This document shows positions 1 to 7,863 of a stretch of DNA of 20,103 nt, piece by piece. Numbering within the stretch: the first letter of the stretch is position 1; each line of letters starts with the position of its first letter. The position numbers were made by a program, and so were the translations under genes. Source of the stretch: Hypsibius dujardini (Eukaryota > Tardigrada > Eutardigrada > Parachela > Hypsibiidae); contig LRSR01014857.1 in assembly GCA_001579985.1 (NCBI GenBank), positions 1 to 20,103 of the forward strand. The letters run 5' to 3'. The notes beneath the pieces were generated by a model, which was not told the origin of the DNA, did no database searches, and was given only the letters and a program-made list of their open reading frames with translations.

Positions 1-154
1 GCGGTGGTGGAGGTTGTGGTAGTTGTCGTCGTAGTAGTAGTAGTCGTGCTTGTAGTCGAGTCAACTGGAACAGGAAGAGGGGCGGGTGCTGCCGTAGGTG
101 GAGGGGCAGGGGCAGGGGCAGGAACGATGACAGCTGGTACGTTAGCTACAGGCG
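1..154 (-). CDS. Possible Pro/Ala/Thr-rich exon running off the left edge (partial)
   Basis: On the minus strand, one frame from about 154 down to base 1 stays open. It reads as a run of Pro-Ala repeats (PAPAPAPPPTAAPAP), then PVPVDSTTS, then a long threonine tract, which is a mucin-like, O-glycosylation-prone composition. An acceptor-like AG ends at 155, with further candidates ending at 146 and 137; all three leave two bases before the next codon. This fits the strong donor CAC|GTAAGG at 319 inside the last exon of the neighbouring secreted-protein gene, which leaves one base. I infer that this may be an alternative or true downstream exon of that gene. The polypyrimidine tract is weak. The plus strand is also open here (4-210) as a Val/Gly-rich low-complexity frame, which is less protein-like. 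Confidence 0.35.
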
Positions 155-243
155 CTACACAGGCACCACGGCAAATTATGTGTATGAAGTGCAACGATCA
201 ATTTCAATAACAAAAAACTGTGTGTCTTCAGTGCTAGTGTTAG

Positions 244-249
244 TTTATT
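244..249 (-). promoter_or_regulatory. Poly(A) signal AATAAA
   Basis: A canonical AATAAA on the minus strand lies 14 bases after the TAG stop at 266-264, as expected for the 3' end of the secreted-protein gene. The 3' UTR would be very short. Confidence 0.5.
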
Positions 250-263
250 CATTTTAAATACAA

Positions 264-1451
264 CTATTTTATTCTAACTAATTGTAATCGGTTAGTTGTG
301 CCATGAGTCATATCCTTACGTGTTTGTGGTTGGATACGTAGCGGTGCTAGAGGTGATGGTTTTACAGCATTCACATCCGGGATGGGAAGGGGTGCATTGT
401 CCACCGATCCCTTAGCATTACTAACCCCCGCTGCGTTGCCATGCATGAAGACGTTGGCTTTGTTAATTGTGGACGCCGAGCCCTGACTGTTAGGATCACC
501 GCTGGTGATCTGGGCGCTGGTGTCTGCGGCCGCAAGAGCAGGTCCTCCTTTGGGGCCTTTCCCCGCTTTTGATGCCGCCGAAGAGGAAGCACCTTTCCCG
601 AAATTCTGGTTGCCTTGATATTCACTTGAGCTTGACCCGAGAGGTCCCTGTATATATTTAAGATGTTCCTCGTTTACTAATTTGAATAAACAGCCGTTAG
701 AAGTTAGGACCGACAGACAGACAAACAAGCAGGCAAGGAGACAGATAGACAAACAGACAAACAAACAGGCAGACAGACAACAGAAAACACACAGAAAACA
801 CACAGACAAATAGACAGACAGTCAAACAGACAGACAGACAAGCAGGCAAGGAGACAAATAGACAAACAGACAGGCAGACAGAAAACAGACAGAACACAGA
901 CGGACAGACAGACAGACAGTAAGACAGGAAAAGCGCACAAACGCTCAAGCTAGGTGGTAACTTACTTGGATGTCTAGGGTAAATGCAAGACTATCGGCCA
1001 GACTTAATCCTGGATTCTTCGTATCGATTTTCTGTGCGTGGGATTGAGATACAGAAGAGACGTAGCTTGGCTTGTTACTGTTCAGGCTACTCAAAGCGGC
1101 GTTGAGGTCCAGAGAAGGAGCAAGTGTGAATTTTTGCAGCTGAGACTGCAGCTGTCGCTTAACCCTGTCCTTCGCCACGTAAGACCTTTCCTGTCGAAGG
1201 ACAGCGTGGCGGACGCTCCGCACATGACTCGTTAGGGAATCGAACAGTTCTGCATAGATATTTTTTGTTTATTTATTACAGCCATGAATACGACGAGAAC
1301 AATTAAGTTACGTTTTGATGGTACCTGTTCCTGTTACATCCGCCCGTTGAGTATGAAGAGCATTCACGTCGGCTGCACATCCGTCAAGGAGGAAAGACGA
1401 TGACAACAGGAACCAGCTTGAATACTGAAGCAAAATGTTGAAAGAGATCAT
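264..1451 (-). CDS. Secreted Ala/Ser/Gly-rich protein of unknown function, three exons
   Basis: Three exons join in phase: 1451-1325, 1249-966 and 647-264 (stop TAG), giving 264 residues. The junctions are ACAG|GTACC to ATGCAG|AA and CAA|GTAAGT to ATACAG|GG. The N-terminus (MISFNILLQYSSWFLLSSSF, then LLDGCAADV) looks like a signal peptide with cleavage near residue 27. Residues 43-80 are charged and probably helical, and contain RVKR at 71-74, a furin-type processing site. The C-terminal half is low in complexity, rich in Ala, Ser, Gly, Asn and Pro, and has no cysteines. A poly(A) signal follows the stop by 14 bases. I do not recognise the family. Intron 2 carries a tetranucleotide array. The last exon holds an unused-looking strong donor at 319, so the stop at 264 may belong to only one isoform. 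The exon chain is reasonably secure because the phases agree; function is unknown. Confidence 0.62.
711..928. repeat. Imperfect (ACAG)n tetranucleotide array
   Basis: About 220 bp of ACAG/ACAA repeats with interruptions. It sits in intron 2 of the secreted-protein gene, so the transcript would carry CUGU repeats ending about 60 bases before the exon-3 acceptor. Cys/Val/Ser-rich open frames seen here on the minus strand are products of the repeat. Confidence 0.9.
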
Positions 1452-2354
1452 CTTGTCATTGCCCTGAAATTATATCCGAACTGTTCATTTGTTGAGGGAG
1501 TTTATCCCGTCAATGCTATCCGATCACGTTCACCGAGAAAAGTCGGGCTCCGGGTTATCCCAAAGAAACGGCAGATGATTTGAGTAACGAAGGCACTAGA
1601 ATCAAGGTCTGAAATAGATGGGGAGAAAAATTCGGATTTGTATCCTGACTGGGGAAAACGGTAGCACGGTGGGTGCATTAGTAAAAAACAAAACCCGACA
1701 GACAAGAAAGACCGTGGTATACCGTAATGTTCAATGTGTGTAATGGTGACTGACAAAAACACCCACTTCGGAGTTACATCCTGCTTTGAGCTGCTGTGGT
1801 TAAGTTTGTTGAGCCCGCTGTTGCTGGTTGTGTGCTGCTGTGCGGGTGAATAAGTTGTCAATTGTTGGCAGATTGCTAATTAAGCAAGCGGAGACAACAC
1901 GTTTTTTTACGAAAGGCGGTAAGTGACGACGAGACTGTTACTTTCCTTGAACTGGCCCCTATGCGACAAGAACGTCTTCGAGTTCGAAGAGGGACTTTCC
2001 AACCAACTTATTAAGCCGAACCTTGGCGTAGCGCCCTCTATGGGGGGAGTCTTTGCCAGGAGGTGGCGCCACTGTAGGGAAGTTCGTGTCCGGTTATCAC
2101 GCCTACAACGTGGTCTTCGATTTTAATTTGTGTGTTTCGATATGTCACACTAACAATACATTTAACCTCGAAATATAAAAGAAGAAGCTATTCACTGATG
2201 CATATATATGTATATAGAGCGTATACACGTTTAACTGTCGAAGAAAGAGGGGAAGGCTTTAAGCGGCATGTTGGAAAAAAATAACAAAACGAGTTCAGAA
2301 GATTTGCCGAGGTTGCTCCGTGGAAATATCCCCGGCAATATAGCAAGGGGATTT
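1452..2354. other. Intergenic region between the secreted-protein gene and the calcium-sensor gene
   Basis: About 900 bp with no gene I can support. A 119-codon open stretch on the minus strand (1861-1502) has no ATG and no recognisable protein features. The part nearest 1451 should contain the promoter of the secreted-protein gene; a GATATAATTTCAG stretch ending near 1464 could be an AT-rich promoter element or the acceptor of a 5' UTR intron. Two CTCF-like motifs lie at 2031-2069. No AATAAA is visible downstream of the calcium-sensor stop. Confidence 0.5.
2031..2069. promoter_or_regulatory. Pair of divergent CTCF-like motifs
   Basis: On the minus strand 2044-2031 reads CCCATAGAGGGCGC (core positions match, two mismatches at the 5' side). 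On the plus strand 2056-2069 reads CCAGGAGGTGGCGC, one mismatch from CCASYAGRKGGCRS. The match is by eye; binding is inferred. Confidence 0.3.
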
Positions 2355-5331
2355 CTACCCCTTTCCGGTGCTTGTAAGCATGTGCATGAGAGATTTGTCG
2401 TTGAGGCAGCCTGTGGAGAAAAACAATTCGCCCTGACTCGATTTGAATTAGACGGACGGACCAATTGATGACGAACCTTCAATAAACTCGTGCTCTTCCA
2501 AAATTCCGTCGGAATTTTTATCCATCTTTTGGAAAATCTGCTTGGCTCGATCGCCGGGATTGGAACTGAAGGATGCGTCGTCCGAGCCGGTTGGGATTTG
2601 ATGGGTCGTGCCCAGCATTTCTTGTATTGCCTGTGCAGCGGGCAAGGCATTTATTATTTATTATTTATTACTTATAACACGAAATTCCCGAACTTCCTCG
2701 AGCGAATGGGTAATCAAGATCGGGTACCTTAATAATTTTGGTCATCTCTCGTAAATCGATGTGCCCATTGCCATCAATGTCGTACCTACCAATTGTTCAA
2801 GTAGAACGGGAAAGAGAATGAGAAAGAAATGGATGATACAATCGAAATGAGCAGATTGACCGAACGGTTTTACAACCAACGACAAGATTGAGTACACTGG
2901 AGGATCAGGCGCATGGGCAAAAGGGGCGGAGCGAGGGTGGTCAGGTGGTTGATTGTTTGATTGTTTGAAAACCACCCCCTGCCCCGCCCTTTTGTCCATT
3001 CCCCGGACCCTCCAGTGTACTCAATCTTTTCGTTGACTTTACATGCGGAATGCCCATTTCAGTTTCTGTTCGGCTGTCCCTGATGACGTCACGTTGATTG
3101 CCAACAGGAATTCCTAGAGCGAAATAAATAATCGGTATAAAGATTAATACGCATAACGGAATCCTCTGCAAAGCTAAGCATTGCGGGTGTCAGCCCGCAC
3201 TCAGCCAGCACAAACACGGAGAGAATCGTACGTTAAGATATGATTTGTATCAATTCTTTATGCACTAGACATTAAACTCCCACTTTCACACATAACTGCA
3301 GAATTTGCCTCCGGTTAAAATAATGAGTATTCTTTCTCTGTCCGTGGCTTTACTTTTCTCAAATCGACAGGGCTCTTTTCTAGCGCCTTTGACCGCTTTT
3401 ATGACTTTAAGCTGCTAAACGAGTTTTTGAGGGAAGGTTATCTAACGGTACTGCAGAAAAATATGTTTTCTTTGGAAAATCCGTTTTTGATTGATCACGG
3501 GGTGCAGTGTCGCACACAATCCGTACAAGACACAGGCACGACAAACAGCAAAAAGCCACTGGCGTAAGGGAAACAGCGAAAAGCCACTGGCGTAAGGACT
3601 ATTCGATCTACTGTTTAGGGTCTAGTACCATCGGCGCAAGGGCTTGTTCTTTCCCCTGTCCAGTGTCTAGTACCACCGACGCAAGGGCTTGTTCTATCCC
3701 CTGTTTAGGGTCTAGTACCCCTGACGCAAGGGCTTGTTCTTTCCCCTGTCCAGTGTCTGGTACCACCGACGCAAGGGCTTGTTCTTTCCCCTGGCCAGTG
3801 TCTGGTACCACCGACGCAAGGGCCTATTCTGTCCACTGTTTAGGGTCTAGTATCACTGGCGTAAAGACTTGTTCTTTCCCCTGTCTATGGTCCAGTACCA
3901 CCGTCACAAAAAGTGTTCATAGAAAAGCAGTCAGGTATCTGTGGCCACCAATCTCATTTCACTTTCTTGGATGTTTAAACAAACAGAAAGCAAGGCTTTG
4001 CGAAGTCGACTCTCTCTCCCAGGAGAAATAGCAGCATTTTTATCTGGTCAAGCAAGCGAAGAGTAAAATGTAAATTTGCGTAAAAGCCTGTCATGTTTAT
4101 TTGACTGCTCGCTCCCTTCGGTATCGATTTTCGCCGGGGTTACACCCGGAGAGAGACCACGACGGGGTTATACCCGGAGAGAGACCACGATGGGGTTACA
4201 CCCGGAGAGGGACCACGATGGGGGATGTATTACCGGCTCTCCGGGACTCTAAAGATACGCAGTTATTTCACGACCGAATGACAATTACCTCCTTTCATCC
4301 AATTCGCTTACATCGAGTACATCTTTGCTTAAAATGTCTTTAGTAGAAAATACGGGCACACTTGCGCAGTCAAAAACGCGAAACGGCCCTGTTGTGCCAT
4401 AGAAATGTTTGAGATCTCGTGCCATCGATCGCTCCTGGTGAGCAATGTCCATCTCAGTATATTCTACAGATCTATCACTTAACAGGCTCGGTTCAAATTA
4501 AATGACTTCTTCATTATGCATGTCTACTTTCAAATTCTCGACTGAATTGCCATAGTGAGACAGTTTCATTCAATACACATCCGCGGATGTGTGTAATAGT
4601 AACGCTAATAACGAAATTTAGTAGTAAAATAACGGTCTGTATTGCAGTCCTATAGTAACGTACCTTAAAGTCAATAAAGCCCGACTTGTCTTGGTCGAAT
4701 GTCCGGAATACGTGCTCACAGAAAGCCTGTGCGTCACCGGAGGGAAAGAACACCTAACAACAAACGAATTCGGCATATCTCGGTATTTGGATAGGACGAT
4801 AAGCGCACGGGTTCAGTGTCAACATTACCTTGTACACCTCGACGAACTTGTTGGGCGATAAACGGCCATTTGGACAGTCTGCAAAAAAAAGGTACGCAGC
4901 GGACATAATAATAAAATTAATCTGCTGGGCTGGGCAACCTGGCTTGGATTAAGCCTGGCTGGCTGCGCATTAAGCTTAGGTAAGCTCATTTATTGGGAAA
5001 ACATCAGGTGACTTTTACAAAATCATCAATCTATTAATCATTTTATTATTACAACTGAACTGAAAAGGCAAAAGTCATTAGGCTCTTGCATTAAGATTGG
5101 CGCTACAATGTAACCGAAAATTAGGGCCGAACCATTAGAACTACTAGACTAGAACCCATAGAACTAGACTAGAACCAATAGAACTCTGTACTAACCGCGA
5201 TGGAATCCCGCGTGCCATTCCCTGATGACTGCCTCGTCGAAATTGGTATTGTTGCGAAGGAATTCCAGGTCGGATTTTGTCAGTTTGTCGGGCTTCCCAC
5301 CGTTTCCTTTCTTGCTGCCGTGATTGCCCAT
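2355..5331 (-). CDS. Neuronal calcium sensor protein (recoverin/visinin-like EF-hand family), seven exons
   Basis: Exons 5331-5196, 4878-4829, 4753-4664, 3113-3043, 2785-2728, 2630-2477 and 2410-2355 (TAG) join in consistent phases at GT-AG sites and give 204 residues, the usual family length. The start MGNHGSKK carries the Gly2 and Ser6 of an N-myristoylation signal, so a calcium-myristoyl switch to membranes is likely. The first EF-hand is the inactive CPNG form (DCPNGRLS, as in all members). EF2 (residues 82-93, [12 protein letters not shown]), EF3 (118-129, [12 protein letters not shown]) and EF4 (172-183, [12 protein letters not shown]) have complete calcium ligands. EKLKWAF-type sequence (QKLKWAFRM) precedes EF3, and [15 protein letters not shown] closes the protein. 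Family proteins bind calcium in neurons and regulate kinases, channels and receptors. Retention of the last intron (2476-2411) would replace the tail with SSSIGPSV. Introns hold minisatellites and a fold-back. It is nearest recoverin/visinin/neurocalcin; the exact subfamily is unsettled. Confidence 0.93.
2877..3035. repeat. Fold-back (inverted repeat) element in calcium-sensor intron 4
   Basis: The left arm from 2877 and the reverse complement of the arm ending at 3035 both read CAACGA(C/A)AAGATTGAGTACACTGGAGG and stay similar for about 65 bases. The loop is rich in TTGATTGTTTGATTG. The element fills most of the 257-base intron 4. Its outer end lies six bases from the donor GT at 3042. It codes for nothing obvious and resembles a small MITE-like hairpin. 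Confidence 0.85.
3551..3907. repeat. 45-bp minisatellite in calcium-sensor intron 3
   Basis: Six full 45-bp units start at 3638, 3683, 3728, 3773, 3818 and 3863, preceded by a 44-base degenerate unit. The consensus contains AAGGGCTTGTTCTTTCCCCT then GTCTAGTACCACCGACGC. Just upstream, GCCACTGGCGTAAGG occurs twice (about 3555 and 3583). Because 45 is a multiple of three, both strands stay open as 15-residue repeats, but neither frame has an ATG and the array lies wholly inside an intron. Confidence 0.9.
4136..4219. repeat. Three 28-bp tandem repeats
   Basis: Units at 4136-4163, 4164-4191 and 4192-4219 share GGGGTTACACCCGGAGAGAG followed by ACCACGA(C/T), with one or two changes each. They lie in calcium-sensor intron 3. 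Confidence 0.9.
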
Positions 5332-5416
5332 TATTAGCAGCTGCAGGAGATGTTAACCGGAAAGATTTGTGGCGGGAACCCGGAATACGAGAGGATTGTT
5401 TGAGCTCACTCCTCGA

Positions 5417-5462
5417 GTACACACACACACAGACACACACAATTCACACACAGGCACAGGAG
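5417..5462. repeat. (CA)n-rich microsatellite
   Basis: Interrupted CA repeat (ACACACACACAGACACACAC and following). It lies about 90 bases upstream of the calcium-sensor start codon, so it may be in the 5' UTR as GU repeats. Confidence 0.85.
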
Positions 5463-5615
5463 AGATGTGTGCTTCAGACAGACCGAGACACTCGAAAAAG
5501 CAAAGAGCAGTTGGCTCCTTCCGACAGATACACTCCGCGCTTCAGCCAGATGACCTTGGATGATATCCAATTTCCGACTGCAATGTTTCACTCCGATCAG
5601 CTGGATCGTGTCTGA

Positions 5616-5664
5616 AGACGAGGAGGAGGAGGAGGAGGAGGAGGAGGAGACGGAGGAGGAGAGA
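5616..5664. repeat. (GAG)n trinucleotide repeat
   Basis: Nearly pure GAG repeat, with GACGGAGGAGGAG at its end. On the calcium-sensor sense strand this is a CTC tract upstream of the gene. Confidence 0.9.
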
Positions 5665-5948
5665 CGGCCACAACGATATATAGCTTCCAATTTAACGTGA
5701 TGTAATGCAATAACACGTCACGGGTAGTGGCGTATCGCTACGACGGCGCTTCTGCGAACCGACCGGATGGAGAAGCATAACAAATGATAATAACTTCCGA
5801 AACACACGCACACATGAACAACAGAAGCGAAAAACGGTAGGGAAAAGTAGAAAGGCAAGTTGAAGGTTTTTCGAGTTGTGCACGCGTGGAAAAGCGGAAT
5901 TATTGTTGCCGGCGGGGTGCGGACGGTGTGAAGCCTCAAAAGTGCCGG

Positions 5949-6055
5949 CACAGCGTATGTACACTACCAAACCAATGGTACGCAGTGCGAGCATGAATCG
6001 TCACAGCGTATGTACACTACCCGAACTAATGGTACGCAGTGCGCGCATGAATCGT
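5949..6055. repeat. Tandem duplication, 53/54 bp
   Basis: Unit 5949-6001 and unit 6002-6055 both begin CACAGCGTATGTACACTACC and end GCATGAATCGT, with a few differences. A third partial start (CACAGC) follows. Intergenic. Confidence 0.92.
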
Positions 6056-6970
6056 CACAGCTTACAACAACCGGTCTGCGGCGGAAAGCGTGACACTGCT
6101 ACTGCGCCGTAGAGGCGTACGATTACGTAAAGATGGTGCAAAGGCCATTAAAGCCCAAAAGCAGACAAGCGACTACCCATCCGCAGAGGATAAACATATC
6201 CCGAATCATGAGTATTCCATCGCCAAGCGTTCCATTTGCAACCGGGTGTGCGCAGCCACGGTGCTAAAAGGTGCTCGCTATATACGCGCTGAATAGTAGA
6301 GTCCTTTCTTTCGGGTTCAGCCCGAGACCACACTCAGGGAAGACGATTGTTGTTTGTTGATGACACGATTAGAGATGCACTTCGATGTTCAGATGGGCGC
6401 ACATGCACTTCGTCACTCGCCTGGACTGAATCAAAACACCGGATCGGATCGGGTTACAATTGAGTTGGTCGCGGGAAATAATGAGGTCTTCAGGGTGATT
6501 CTAATAGGCCTTGCCTGTGACGGCATGGTCCGTTGCGAGTGCACAGTACCAGGAGGTATCGTCCATTTGTGAGGCACTTGGCAGGATGCTCAGGATGTGA
6601 CGGCTCGGCGGACTTAATTCCACTGCCACTCACTGTAGGCGTGCACAGATGAAACCCGCCATAAAGTTGTTCTAAGAAGACGGACAGCTCGCGTTAATCT
6701 AATAAGTGACTTTGATCTCCGTCGATGAAGGCATTCCGTCTGGAGCGGATTTTTTAGGGCCCCCCATCCACTTGTTACCCGAAATAGAAACGCCGGCTGC
6801 GTCATTTCTCACGGGCTGCTGTTCTTGTGGCAGTCAGCTCCAGCTGCTCACCAGTTTCTGACTGCGGCGGCGGCGGCGGCCGGATGAGGAAGTCTCCCAG
6901 CTCGCATGCCTCCCACGAGTGTGTGAAGACGCGATGATGATTGTACTTAGTTAGTCGACAAACCGTTAGT

Positions 6971-7010
6971 CACTTCAGCTGTGTCTGTGTCACTTCAGCT
7001 GTGTCTGATG
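6971..7010. repeat. 20-bp direct duplication
   Basis: CACTTCAGCTGTGTCTG occurs at 6971 and again at 6991. Each copy contains the E-box CAGCTG. Confidence 0.9.
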
Positions 7011-7011
7011 G

Positions 7012-7034
7012 ACCGCCCGTTGAAAACGGGCGGT
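7012..7034. other. Perfect 9-bp GC-rich hairpin
   Basis: ACCGCCCGT, then TGAAA, then ACGGGCGGT: a perfect stem with a five-base loop, immediately after the 20-bp duplication. Role unknown. Confidence 0.7.
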
Positions 7035-7490
7035 TCCAGGGCGGATACGAGGAGTGTGCACATGGGCGGATATTTTTGGTAGGAGGGGAAAAACTTATTT
7101 TAATATATGAGGTTCGTGTTCATATTCTCAATTCAGATTTTCTGTCGCGCGGAAAAACCGGTGACGCTGAAGTCGCATTCCTGAACTTTAATTGGTTTTG
7201 CAGTCTGGTTTTTTTAGCTACTTGGGGTCTCGACTGAATAGAACTTTTGAAGCATAAACAATTGCCCAACAATACCGGTATATGTCGTACACTAATGGCG
7301 CACAATCGGTTACTCAATTAGCTCGTCAGCTCTTCGGACCAGTCAAAACCATAATATAAGTTTCTATCGGATTCGGAGAGGAGATAAAATGGGAAAAGAG
7401 ACATTGCTCCCGAACTACGCTCCCTGCGCTCTCTTCGACCGGTCGAGTCGGCGAGAGAGCTGCCCGTTGTAACTGCCTGTTATGTGATCT

Positions 7491-7504
7491 CCACTAGATG
7501 GCGC
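7491..7504 (+). promoter_or_regulatory. CTCF-like motif
   Basis: CCACTAGATGGCGC fits the core consensus CCASYAGRKGGCRS at every position. It lies between the Ly6 gene 3' end and the calcium-sensor 5' end. Binding is inferred from the motif only. Confidence 0.4.
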
Positions 7505-7589
7505 TGCTTTCTAATCCGTTTCTAAGAGGTTGTTATATATCAAAAGGGAAAAAACGGAGATCTCGAGGAATCGTAACAAAACTGACTGT

Positions 7590-7645
7590 GAGTCCTCGAC
7601 CTCAGCCGATTCTGTGGTACGCGAATCGGCTGAGGTTGAGGACTC
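7590..7645 (+). ncRNA. Possible microRNA-precursor-like hairpin
   Basis: The left arm 7590-7612 (GAGTCCTCGACCTCAGCC, then GATTC) pairs along all 23 positions with the right arm 7623-7645, with a 10-base loop. The single non-Watson-Crick position is G-U on the plus strand and C-A on the minus strand, which favours plus-strand RNA. An internal loop and an ACTG/CAGT pairing extend the stem outward. Size and shape suit a short pre-miRNA, but a small fold-back element is an equal alternative. Confidence 0.35.
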
Positions 7646-7863
7646 AAAGAGCAGTGTCATATTGGTTGTGTGATCATAATCTAATGATCCATAATTCCGA
7701 GAAGAGAACCAGCTGGAGCGGTTAAGTTTACCGGCCATCACCATCCCGGCCTTTGTGACATAGGGTAACAGGCTCTTCTTAAAACTCCGATAAAGCATTT
7801 ATAGTAATAACAACTTAATCAACGAACTCTACTCCACTGTACACTGGGATCTACCGCAACGAA

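Larger units (their letters stand above)
5332..7863. other. Intergenic region between the calcium-sensor 5' end and the Ly6 gene 3' end
   Basis: About 2.5 kb with no protein gene I can support; the open frames here lack ATG starts or are repeat-driven. It should hold the promoter and 5' UTR of the calcium-sensor gene. On the minus strand TATATA-type elements occur at 6284-6279 and near 5675, either of which could be a core promoter. The region also contains simple repeats, a 53-bp duplication, two hairpins, a GGC/CGG run near 6866-6882 and a CTCF-like site. Confidence 0.5.

Noticed and set aside
4-210. Plus-strand Val/Gly-rich open frame
   Set aside because: It is a GTn/GGNn low-complexity frame with no domain; the minus strand gives a more protein-like Pro/Ala/Thr exon with phase support.
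1502-1861. 119-codon minus-strand open frame
   Set aside because: No ATG start, no recognisable domain, and no phase-matched exons around it.
3507-4031. 174-codon plus-strand frame with 15-residue repeats
   Set aside because: It has no ATG at its start and is produced by a 45-bp minisatellite inside a calcium-sensor intron.
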